A stretch of 64,000 nt of DNA, from the NCBI RefSeq assembly GCF_900116565.1, contig NZ_FPCJ01000001.1, positions 1,462,464 through 1,526,463 on the forward strand. Direction: 5' to 3'. Below, piece by piece: positions 47,124 through 55,409 of this stretch. Every line of letters begins with the position of its first letter. Within the stretch, counting starts at the first letter, position 1. Made by a program: the position numbers and the translations under genes. The DNA comes from Thermoflavifilum thermophilum. Its GTDB lineage: Bacteria > Bacteroidota > Bacteroidia > Chitinophagales > Chitinophagaceae. Under the pieces are notes generated by a model. The model saw only the letters and a list, made by a program, of their open reading frames with translations, did not search any database and was not told the DNA's origin.

Positions 47124-48608
47124 ATGACCATGAAACCATATTATCATTTCAAATATCTTCCCTGCTTGCTTGGCTTGTTGCTGATATGGACTGGTTGTTC
47201 AAAAAGCTTTCTGGATGTGCCTCCGCAGGGGCAGCAGCCCAACCAGCAATTCTGGCAAACAGAAGATGATGCCACCAAGGCCGTCAATGCCATGTATGCC
47301 AATCTGCATGAATGGAAACAGGTGGCTTTTGCGGCCATAGCCGTGGAAAGCCTGGGCTCCGATGATGCAGAAAAAGGCAGCGACCCGCAGGATGCCACCT
47401 TCATGAATGATTTCGACAATTTCACGGCAACTTCTACCGAAGGCCAGCTGCAGGATTTCTGGACCGGACAATATCAGGAAATCAATCTCTGCAACCAGGT
47501 GATTGATCATGTGGATACCATGCATTTCGATGAAAGCCTGAAGCAGCGCTACATTGCTGAAGCTAAGTTTATCCGGGCCTATTGCTATTTCAGGTTGGTA
47601 CGCGCTTTTGGCGGAGTGCCTTTAAGGCTGCATTTGCCGCAGAGTCCGGCCGATTACAATTTGCCCCGGGCACCGAAAGACAGCGTGTATGCAGCCATTG
47701 AGCAGGATCTTACCGATGCAGCTGCCGTGCTTCCTGTAACCTACCCTGCTGCTGAAGTGGGACATGCCACCAAAGGGGCAGCCCTCGCATTGCATGCCAA
47801 AGTGTGCATGTATGAAAAGAAATGGCAGCAGGTGCTGGATTATACCAATCAGGTGATAGCACTGGGCATATATCATTTGTTCCCCGATTTTGAAAAAATG
47901 TTCCGCGTGCAGAATGAAAACTGTTCGGAATCGATTTTCGAAATCCAGTGTGCCTTGATTCCGGGCAACCCGGACGCTTCTAACTCACAGTATTCGCAGG
48001 TGCAGGGCGTAAGAGGCGTGGTAGGGGGTGGCTGGGGCTTTAACGTGCCCACCAGCAAACTGGCCGACAGCACGTTTGAACCGGGCGATCCGCGCCGCAA
48101 TGCAACGATTATCTTTCGCGGGGGTACCACGGCCGAGGGCGATTTCATCCCCCTCACCGTTTCCAATCCCATGTACAACTACAAATCGTACGTCCCCTTC
48201 AGCATGTACCAGTCGGGCTACAACGAGGGTTGCCAGCAGAATATCCGCGTGATTCGTTATGCCGAAGTGTTGCTCATGAATGCCGAAGCCGCCAACGAAC
48301 TGGGCAATACCCAGCAAGCCCTGAATTCTCTCAATCAGGTCCGGGCCCGCGCCCGTCAGGGCAATCCGAATATCCTGCCCGATGTAACTACAACCAATCA
48401 GGATAGCCTGCGGCTGGCCATCTGGCATGAACGGCATGTGGAGCTGGCCATGGAATTCGACCGGTATTTTGACGTGATCCGCCAGGGCAGAGCCGCTCAA
48501 ATCTTCGGTCCTAAAGGCTGGAAAGCGGGTAAAAACGAAGTATGGCCTATTCCGCAGAATGAAATTGATTTAAGTGCCGGCGTGCTGACGCAGAATCCCG
48601 GTTATTAA
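47124..48608 (+). CDS. SusD-like surface glycan-binding protein
   Basis: A 494-residue RagB/SusD lipoprotein; the signal ends LLLIWTGCSKSFLDVPPQG. The N-terminal SusD pattern (DDATKAVNAMYANL, IRAYCYFRLVRAFGGVPL) and C-terminal block (LNSLNQVRARARQGN, IWHERHVELAMEFDRYFDVIRQG) are clear. It pairs with the STN-SusC upstream to capture oligosaccharides. Confidence 0.96.
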   Translation: MTMKPYYHFKYLPCLLGLLLIWTGCSKSFLDVPPQGQQPNQQFWQTEDDATKAVNAMYANLHEWKQVAFAAIAVESLGSDDAEKGSDPQDATFMNDFDNFTATSTEGQLQDFWTGQYQEINLCNQVIDHVDTMHFDESLKQRYIAEAKFIRAYCYFRLVRAFGGVPLRLHLPQSPADYNLPRAPKDSVYAAIEQDLTDAAAVLPVTYPAAEVGHATKGAALALHAKVCMYEKKWQQVLDYTNQVIALGIYHLFPDFEKMFRVQNENCSESIFEIQCALIPGNPDASNSQYSQVQGVRGVVGGGWGFNVPTSKLADSTFEPGDPRRNATIIFRGGTTAEGDFIPLTVSNPMYNYKSYVPFSMYQSGYNEGCQQNIRVIRYAEVLLMNAEAANELGNTQQALNSLNQVRARARQGNPNILPDVTTTNQDSLRLAIWHERHVELAMEFDRYFDVIRQGRAAQIFGPKGWKAGKNEVWPIPQNEIDLSAGVLTQNPGY

Positions 48609-48630
48609 CACACTTCAAAACTGATTGATC

Positions 48631-49461
48631 ATGAAACGATATATCGCCTTGCTGATGATGGTTTCTTTCTGGACGCTCATCAGCTCTTGTTATAAAAAGT
48701 TTGATCCTCACAGCTATATGCCCGCCCTTTCCATTGGAGGCTATACCAGCTCCAGTGAAGTAGGGGCTTCGCATCTGGTGGCCTACTGGTCGTTTAACGG
48801 AAGCCTGGTTGACAGTATATCTGGGACCGCAGGCACGGGGACCAATGTGGCTTTTGCCAATGGGGTGAAAGGACAGGCATTGAAAATTGGCAGTAGCAAT
48901 TCCTATGTTGTCTTCCCCGGTACCAGCCGGCTGGCCAGCCTGCAGAGCTTTACGCTCACCATGTGGGTCAATGCCCAGCAAAATACCACCGGCACGGGTG
49001 GCATCCTTTCTCTTTCTGATACCACCAATTTCTGGGGCAATCTCGATGTATTTTTCGAAAACGGCAGCACATCCAATTATGGCTTGTTGAAAATTCATGT
49101 GTATAACAATGGCACAGACGCCTGGCTGGGCAACTATCAAATCAACAACCTATGGGGAGTGTGGACCAATATTGCCATCAGCTACGATGCGGCCAGCTCT
49201 ACCTTTAAAGTCTTCGTGAACGGAAACAAAATGGCCACCCAAACCGTAAATAACTACGGGGCCATTCATTTCGTGGATGCCGGCCCCCTGGTGTTTGGCA
49301 CATCGCAATTTAATACCACACCCAGCCTCACTTCTGCCACCGGAAGCCAGCCCTGGGCGAGCTTTTTGAATGGCCTGTTGGATGAGGTGCGCGTGTATGA
49401 TCAGGCATTGAGTGAAAGCGATATCAATGCATTGGTGCGGCTGGAAGGAAGAGGAAAATAA
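48631..49461 (+). CDS. LamG/concanavalin-A-like surface lipoprotein
   Basis: A 276-residue lipoprotein (signal ends TLISSCYKKFD). The mature part is a LamG-type jelly roll: HLVAYWSFNGSLVDSISGT, LQSFTLTMWVNAQQN, SYDAASSTFKVFVNGNK and FLNGLLDEVRVYDQALSESDINAL. Its place right after SusD suggests a surface glycan-binding role equivalent to SusE/SGBP, or a laminarinase-type binding module. ATG at 48631 is chosen over TTG at 48625. Confidence 0.88.
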   Translation: MKRYIALLMMVSFWTLISSCYKKFDPHSYMPALSIGGYTSSSEVGASHLVAYWSFNGSLVDSISGTAGTGTNVAFANGVKGQALKIGSSNSYVVFPGTSRLASLQSFTLTMWVNAQQNTTGTGGILSLSDTTNFWGNLDVFFENGSTSNYGLLKIHVYNNGTDAWLGNYQINNLWGVWTNIAISYDAASSTFKVFVNGNKMATQTVNNYGAIHFVDAGPLVFGTSQFNTTPSLTSATGSQPWASFLNGLLDEVRVYDQALSESDINALVRLEGRGK

Positions 49462-49549
49462 CGATTTCTGGTTTTTGGGTTTTCATCAGGGAGTAAATCC
49501 GTTTTCGGGTTGCTCCCTGAATTTTCGTCGTTTTGCTTGTCTTGCCGAC

Positions 49550-51226
49550 ATGAAGGATTTGCTGAACAAGAGGGTATTCGTGTCTATCCTATGTGGAATA
49601 AGCACCTGGCTATGGATATCCTGTACTAAACATCAGCCATCGGCCGCACAGCCTCAGCAACCACAGGTATTTCACCTGGTGAGTTTTCAAATTGATCAGC
49701 AGCAAAACATGTATCATGCCTTTCAGGTGAGTCGGCTTCCGGTGATTCAATTGCATTTTGATGGTTCGGTTGATCGTTCACAAGCCCTTTCTTTCATTCA
49801 ATTGTATGATCCACAACATCGCAGCCTGTCGCTTCAGGTGTTAAACGCAAGCAGCGACAGCATTTTGTTTATATCTCCTGTCGATACCTTACAACCCCTC
49901 TCGGCCTATCAGTTGACCGTGCTGAAAGGCTTGCCTGGCAAGGGAAGTAGCAAGCTCGACAATACCTATACGATGAGCTGGATCACGGTCATTGATTCTG
50001 CCGATAAATTTCCACGTATCTCCGACAGTGCTTTGCTCACAAAGATTGAACAACAAACCTTTCGCTATTTCTGGGATTTTGCGCATCCGGTATCGGGCAT
50101 GGCCCGCGAGCGCAGCACGTCGGGCGATGTATGCACCACCGGGGGCACGGGCTTTGGCATCATGGCTATCCTGGTGGGTATCGAACGACATTTCATTTCG
50201 CGAACCGATGGATTGAACCGCATTTCACAAATCGTGAATTTTCTCACCTACCATTGCACCCGTTATCACGGTGCCTTTTCGCATTGGATCAACGGAGCTA
50301 CCGGTGAAACCATTCCCTTCAGTACATTAGACGACGGTGCCGATCTGGTGGAGACTGCTTACCTGATGATGGGAATGCTTTGTGCACGCCAGTATTTTCA
50401 GGCTGCTGATCCGGCCGAACAAGCGTTGCGCCAGCAAATCGATAGCTTATGGTATGGCGTGGAATGGACCTGGTTTCAGCAAAACCAGCAATCGGTGTTG
50501 TACTGGCACTGGAGCCCCAATCATGGCTGGGCTATGCAGGTGCCCATCCAGGGCTGGAATGAGGCTTTGATTACTTATCTGCTGGCCGCCTCATCTCCCA
50601 GCTTTGCCATCGGTAAAAAAGTGTACGACAGCGGCTGGGCCCAAAACGGAGCCATGCGCAACGGACAATCCTACGAAGGCATCACCTTGCCTTTAGGCCC
50701 GGCTTATGGCGGTCCGCTGTTTTTTGCGCATTATACTTTTCTGGGGCTGGATCCGCATGTGCGGGATGCTTATGCTGATTACTGGCAGCAAAATGTGGCT
50801 CATGCCACCATCCATTATCGCTATTGCGTGGATAATCCTTTGCATTTCAACGGATACAGCACGGCCTGCTGGGGACTTACCGCCAGCGATGATCCATCCG
50901 GATATGCTGTGCATGATCCTATGCATGATGATGGAGTCATTGCTCCTACAGCGGCCGTTTCGTCCCTGCCTTACACGCCCGAGGCTGCTATGCAGGCTAT
51001 TCGGTTTTATTACTATACCCTGGGTGATAAACTCTGGGGCGATTATGGGTTTACAGATGCGTTTAATCTTTCTGTTCCCTGGTTTGATAATCAGTATCTG
51101 GCCATTGATCAGGGCCCGCAGGTGGTGATGATTGAAAACTACCGCAGCGGCCTGTTGTGGCGCTTGTTCATGAGCTGTCCGGAAGTGCAGCAGGGATTGG
51201 TGAAACTTGGGTTTACGAATTTTTAA
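49550..51226 (+). CDS. GH144-like endo-beta-1,2-glucanase with Ig domain
   Basis: A 558-residue lipoprotein (signal ends STWLWISCTKHQ). Residues about 35-145 form a Big_5-like Ig domain; the rest is the (alpha/alpha)6 barrel annotated as the glucoamylase-like or GH144 family (FRYFWDFAHPVSGMARERST, GTGFGIMAILVGIER, LYWHWSPNHGWAM, PTAAVSSLPYTPEAAMQAIRFYY, GPQVVMIENYRSGLLWRLFMS). The founding GH144 enzyme is an endo-beta-1,2-glucanase of Chitinophaga. A paralogue lies two genes downstream. Specificity by family only. Confidence 0.87.
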   Translation: MKDLLNKRVFVSILCGISTWLWISCTKHQPSAAQPQQPQVFHLVSFQIDQQQNMYHAFQVSRLPVIQLHFDGSVDRSQALSFIQLYDPQHRSLSLQVLNASSDSILFISPVDTLQPLSAYQLTVLKGLPGKGSSKLDNTYTMSWITVIDSADKFPRISDSALLTKIEQQTFRYFWDFAHPVSGMARERSTSGDVCTTGGTGFGIMAILVGIERHFISRTDGLNRISQIVNFLTYHCTRYHGAFSHWINGATGETIPFSTLDDGADLVETAYLMMGMLCARQYFQAADPAEQALRQQIDSLWYGVEWTWFQQNQQSVLYWHWSPNHGWAMQVPIQGWNEALITYLLAASSPSFAIGKKVYDSGWAQNGAMRNGQSYEGITLPLGPAYGGPLFFAHYTFLGLDPHVRDAYADYWQQNVAHATIHYRYCVDNPLHFNGYSTACWGLTASDDPSGYAVHDPMHDDGVIAPTAAVSSLPYTPEAAMQAIRFYYYTLGDKLWGDYGFTDAFNLSVPWFDNQYLAIDQGPQVVMIENYRSGLLWRLFMSCPEVQQGLVKLGFTNF

Positions 51227-51239
51227 ATACACATTTCAA

Positions 51240-52982
51240 ATGAAGAAATCTGTTTTATTGGGCATCTGCGTATGCGCTTTTGGTTTCAATTTATGGGCGC
51301 AACATCGTCCACAAACCTATTGCAATCCCATCAACATCGATTATGGATATTGTCCTATTCCGGATTTTACGCAATGGGGCAAACATCGCACCACAGCCGA
51401 TCCGTTGATTGTACGCTATCAACACGATTATTATTTGTTTTCCACCAATCAACAGGGTTATTGGTGGAGTGATGATTTGAATAACTGGCATTTCATAGTC
51501 CGATCGTTCCTGAATGAAGCACAGAAAAAACGCACCTACGATGATTTATGTGCGCCGGCCGTGTGGGTTATGGGCGATACCATGCTGGTATTTGGTTCTA
51601 CCTACACCGATGATTTTCCTATCTGGATGAGTACCGATCCCCGATCCAATCAATGGAAGCATGCTGTAGATTCTTTTCGGATCGGCGGCTGGGATCCGGA
51701 TTTTTTTCTGGATGACGACGGACGCCTGTACATGTACAATGGCAGCAGCAATGCTTATCCCATTTATGGTGTGGAAATTGACCGGCACAGCTTTCAACCC
51801 AAAACGGCTCGAAAAGAATTGTTGCTGTTACAACCCTGGCGCTATGGCTGGCAAAGGTTTGGCGAATACAACGACAATATTTTTCTGGATCCGTTTATTG
51901 AAGGGGCCTGGATGACCAAGCACAACGGCAAATATTATTTGCAATTTGCTGCGCCGGGCACGGAATTCAGTGGATATGCCGATGGAGTGGCCGTAGGAGA
52001 GAGTCCCCTGGGGCCTTTTCAGTTTCAATCCGATCCGCTGAGCTACAAACCCGGCGGCTTTGCACGGGGAGCCGGCCATGGCAGCACGTTTCAGGATGAT
52101 AGCGGCAGATGGTGGCATGTATCCACGATTCGCATTTCAGTAAAAAACAATTTTGAACGCCGCATTGGCATCTGGCCGGCTGGCTTTGATGAAGATGGTG
52201 TGATGTATGGCAATACGGCTTTTGGCGATTATCCCCATTACTTGCCCGGCAGTGCCCAGGCCGGACAGTTTACCGGGTGGATGTTGCTCAACTATGCCAA
52301 GCCGGTACAGGTTTCTTCTACCGATGGCGCGCATTACGCCAACTTTGCGGTAGATGAAGATATCCGTACCTACTGGAGTGCGGCCACTGGAAATGCAGGT
52401 GAGTGGATCGTTTCAGACCTGGGGGCCGTCTCCACTATCCGGGCTGTTCAGATTAACTATGCCGATCAGGATGCTGCATTTATGGGTAAACAACAAGGCA
52501 TTTATCATCAATATCAAATATTCGATTCAAAGGATGGCGTTCATTGGCATTTACTGATAGATAAAAGCAACAACCAGACGGATGTACCGCACGATTATGT
52601 GGAACTCGATATGCCGGTAGAAGCCCGTTATGTGAAAATGGTAAACCTGCACATGCCCACCGGCAAATTTGCATTAAGTGGATTGCGGGTGTTTGGAAAC
52701 GGCCATGGTATTAAACCAGATTCGGTGCAGCAATTCATGGTATTGCGTACGGAAAAGGACAAACGCAGCGCCTGGATTCGCTGGAGCCCGGTCAATAACG
52801 CCTATGCATATCAGATTTACTACGGCACCGATCCGCACAAACTGTATAACTGCATCCTGGTGTATGCCGATAATCAATATTTCTTTGAAGGCATGGATCG
52901 GGAAAAAACCTATTATTTCACGATTGAAGCCCTCAATGAAAACGGCGTTTCAAACAGAAAATCGGTTCTGGAAGTTCAGTAA
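51240..52982 (+). CDS. GH43-like hydrolase with discoidin and Fn3 domains
   Basis: A 580-residue exported protein. The five-bladed propeller (about 25-345) shows the GH43 acid triad: TTADPLIVRY, GGWDPDFFLDDDG and FIEGAWMTKHNGKYYLQFA. A discoidin/F5-8C domain follows (ATGNAGEWIVSDLGAVSTIRAVQINYAD, ARYVKMVNLHMPTGKFALSGLRVFG), then a C-terminal Fn3-like domain (KRSAWIRWSPVNNAYAYQIYYG). It lies between two GH144-like genes in one operon. GH43 members are mostly arabinofuranosidases, xylosidases or galactosidases; the substrate here is open. Confidence 0.87.
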   Translation: MKKSVLLGICVCAFGFNLWAQHRPQTYCNPINIDYGYCPIPDFTQWGKHRTTADPLIVRYQHDYYLFSTNQQGYWWSDDLNNWHFIVRSFLNEAQKKRTYDDLCAPAVWVMGDTMLVFGSTYTDDFPIWMSTDPRSNQWKHAVDSFRIGGWDPDFFLDDDGRLYMYNGSSNAYPIYGVEIDRHSFQPKTARKELLLLQPWRYGWQRFGEYNDNIFLDPFIEGAWMTKHNGKYYLQFAAPGTEFSGYADGVAVGESPLGPFQFQSDPLSYKPGGFARGAGHGSTFQDDSGRWWHVSTIRISVKNNFERRIGIWPAGFDEDGVMYGNTAFGDYPHYLPGSAQAGQFTGWMLLNYAKPVQVSSTDGAHYANFAVDEDIRTYWSAATGNAGEWIVSDLGAVSTIRAVQINYADQDAAFMGKQQGIYHQYQIFDSKDGVHWHLLIDKSNNQTDVPHDYVELDMPVEARYVKMVNLHMPTGKFALSGLRVFGNGHGIKPDSVQQFMVLRTEKDKRSAWIRWSPVNNAYAYQIYYGTDPHKLYNCILVYADNQYFFEGMDREKTYYFTIEALNENGVSNRKSVLEVQ

Positions 52983-52993
52983 AACAACTGTAC

Positions 52994-54364
52994 ATGAATA
53001 TGAAACAGACATTTTATGCATGCAGCATCCTGGGGCTTATGTGGATCTGTTCGGCTTATGTTGTGCTTAAACAGCCACAGATTGCTTTCCCCGATCGGCT
53101 TGCCCGGCCATCCGATGAAGCTTTGCTGGATAGTGTAGAACGAGCCAGCTTTCGGTATTTCTGGCAGGGTGCCGAGCCCCGTTCCGGCATGGCACGCGAG
53201 CGGATTCATGTAGATGGCATTTATCCACAACATGATGCAGATGTGATTGCTGTGGGCGGAAGCGGATTTGGCATCATGGCCATTCTGGCCGGCATGCATC
53301 GTGGTTATATTACGCATGAAGAAGGGGTGAAACGCCTGCAACAGATGGTTGATTTTCTCAAAACAGCCGATCGTTTTCACGGCGCCTGGCCACACTGGCT
53401 GTATCCGAATGGTAAGGTAAAACCCTTCAGTCCGAAAGACGATGGGGGCGATATTGTGGAAACCGCTTATCTGGTGCAGGGATTGTTGTGTGCAAGGCAG
53501 TATCTCATGCAGGGCCATTCTGCAGCACAATCGTTGGCCCGTGAAATCGACACCCTGTGGCGAACTGTGGAGTGGAACTGGTATCAGCACGGACAACAGG
53601 TATTGTACTGGCACTGGAGTCCCGATCATGGCTGGGCCATGAACTTTCCCATTCATGGCTATAACGAATGCCTGATTGCTTATGTGCTGGCCGCTTCTTC
53701 GCCTACGCATGCCATTCCGGCATCGGCTTATCATCAAGGTTGGGCGGAAGATGGCAAAATCGTTGCTCCTTCCCGATATTTTGGATATGAACTGCAATTG
53801 CATCATCAGGGTGCACCCATGGGCGGGCCTTTGTTCTGGGCACATTACAGTTATTTGGGCTTAAACCCACATGGATTAAAAGACGAGTATGCCGATTACT
53901 GGAAGGAAAACCTGGATCAAACGATGATCAATTATTTGTGGTGTGTGAAAAATCCCCTGCACTACAAAGGCTATGGCCCGGATAACTGGGGATTAACGGC
54001 CAGTTATTCGGTGGATGGTTATGCCGCGCACGCGCCCGGCAATGAAACCGATCTGGGTGTAATTTCCCCCACGGCTGCTGTTTCCTCTATTGTGTATACA
54101 CCGAAAGAATCCTTGCAGGCGATTCGTTATTGGCTCACCAATCCGGAAATGAAACATAAGCTATGGGGGCCTTATGGTTTTTATGATGCCTTCAGTGAAA
54201 CGGCCAACTGGTATCCCAAACGCTATCTGGCCATTGATCAGGGCCCGCAGGTGGTGATGATTGAAAACTATCGCAGTGGCCTGCTATGGCGCTTGTTCAT
54301 GAGCTGTCCGGAAGTGCAGCAGGGATTAAAAAAATTAGGGTTTCAATTTACAGCCTTGAAGTAA
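52994..54364 (+). CDS. GH144-like endo-beta-1,2-glucanase, second copy
   Basis: A 456-residue paralogue of the 49550 gene, without the Ig domain. Core motifs repeat: FRYFWQGAEPRSGMARERI, GGSGFGIMAILAGMHR, LYWHWSPDHGWAMNFPIHGYNE, ISPTAAVSSIVYTPKESLQAIRYW and GPQVVMIENYRSGLLWRLFMSCPEV. The N-terminus has a hydrophobic helix (FYACSILGLMWICSAYVV), probably an export signal or lipoprotein. The last 104 bases of the shared tract are nearly identical to the first copy. In the same operon as GH43. Confidence 0.87.
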   Translation: MNMKQTFYACSILGLMWICSAYVVLKQPQIAFPDRLARPSDEALLDSVERASFRYFWQGAEPRSGMARERIHVDGIYPQHDADVIAVGGSGFGIMAILAGMHRGYITHEEGVKRLQQMVDFLKTADRFHGAWPHWLYPNGKVKPFSPKDDGGDIVETAYLVQGLLCARQYLMQGHSAAQSLAREIDTLWRTVEWNWYQHGQQVLYWHWSPDHGWAMNFPIHGYNECLIAYVLAASSPTHAIPASAYHQGWAEDGKIVAPSRYFGYELQLHHQGAPMGGPLFWAHYSYLGLNPHGLKDEYADYWKENLDQTMINYLWCVKNPLHYKGYGPDNWGLTASYSVDGYAAHAPGNETDLGVISPTAAVSSIVYTPKESLQAIRYWLTNPEMKHKLWGPYGFYDAFSETANWYPKRYLAIDQGPQVVMIENYRSGLLWRLFMSCPEVQQGLKKLGFQFTALK

Positions 54365-54402
54365 GCAGGATTGTGTAGTTTTGGCAAAACCATGCTGTTG
54401 CT

Positions 54403-55074
54403 ATGCGTTTTTCTCTTTTCATTCTTTGTTTGATACAATTTGTTTTTGCCGTTAATCCGGCTCAGGCACAGGCTGTACATCCTCCGTTCTGGAATGAGAT
54501 CCAACAATTCAAACAACAGGATAGCCTGAATCCTCCTCCAGCACATGCGATTTTATTCGTGGGTAGTTCTTCATTCCGTATCTGGAAAACCCTGTCTGAT
54601 GATTTTCCGGGTTATACCGTCATCAACCGGGGTTTTGGTGGATCTACTATTCCCGATGTGATGCGTTATGCTGATGAAATCATTTTCCCCTATCATCCCA
54701 AACAAATTGTGATTTATTGTGGGGATAACGATGCAGCATCTTCATCCATCATCACGGTGGATAGCATTTACAATCGTTTTGTTCAACTGTATGATCTGAT
54801 CCGAAAAAAATTACCAGACGCGGAAATCACTTTCATCTCCATCAAACCCAGTCCCAGCCGCCAGCAGCTGATGCCATTGATGGACGCAGCCAACTGGAAG
54901 ATTCAACAATTTTTATCAAAACAACCGCATGCTAATTTCATTGATGTATATCATCTTATGCTTGATGAAAAAGGACTTCCCAGAAAAGATTTGTTTCTGC
55001 CCGATATGTTGCACATGAATAGAAAAGGGTATCTCATTTGGATTCAAGCCATTCAACCACATTTAATCCAATAA
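54403..55074 (+). CDS. SGNH/GDSL-family hydrolase
   Basis: A 223-residue exported esterase-like protein (signal MRFSLFILCLIQFVFAVNPAQAQ). Block I is ILFVGSSSFRIW with the nucleophile Ser, block III is VIYCGDNDAASS, and the catalytic Asp/His pair is in FLPDMLHMNRKGY near the C-terminus. Related enzymes deacylate carbohydrates or lipids. It lies 38 bases after the second GH144-like gene and may remove ester groups from the same polysaccharide. Confidence 0.9.
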   Translation: MRFSLFILCLIQFVFAVNPAQAQAVHPPFWNEIQQFKQQDSLNPPPAHAILFVGSSSFRIWKTLSDDFPGYTVINRGFGGSTIPDVMRYADEIIFPYHPKQIVIYCGDNDAASSSIITVDSIYNRFVQLYDLIRKKLPDAEITFISIKPSPSRQQLMPLMDAANWKIQQFLSKQPHANFIDVYHLMLDEKGLPRKDLFLPDMLHMNRKGYLIWIQAIQPHLIQ

Positions 55075-55086
55075 AAATCTGACATC

Positions 55087-55362
55087 ATGTACTATGTATT
55101 GTTTTATGAATTGGTAAATGATTACATGGAACGTCGCAAACCCTTGCGTGAAGCCCATTTGCAGCTCATCCGGGATTTGCATGCTCAGGGATATGCAATA
55201 ATGGCTGGTGCATTGGACAATCCGCCTGACCGGGCATTGCTGGTTTTCCGTACAGATGATGTTTCTGTGATCGAACAATTTGTAAAACAGGATCCTTACG
55301 TGCAGCACGGATTGGTTACCCATTGGGAAATAAGACCCTGGCATGTAGTGGTGGGAGGATAG
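55087..55362 (+). CDS. YCII-domain protein
   Basis: A 91-residue protein of the YciI-like (ferredoxin-like fold) family: YVLFYELVNDYMERRKPLREAHLQLIRDLHAQGYAIMAGAL, RALLVFRTDD and FVKQDPYVQHGLVTHWEIRPWHVV, with the His/Asp pair of the family. Twelve bases after the SGNH gene, so cotranscribed. Function unknown. Confidence 0.88.
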   Translation: MYYVLFYELVNDYMERRKPLREAHLQLIRDLHAQGYAIMAGALDNPPDRALLVFRTDDVSVIEQFVKQDPYVQHGLVTHWEIRPWHVVVGG

Positions 55363-55409
55363 GCAGGATGGTATTTTCCGAATGAATACTTCATTCCTGC
55401 TGGTTTACT

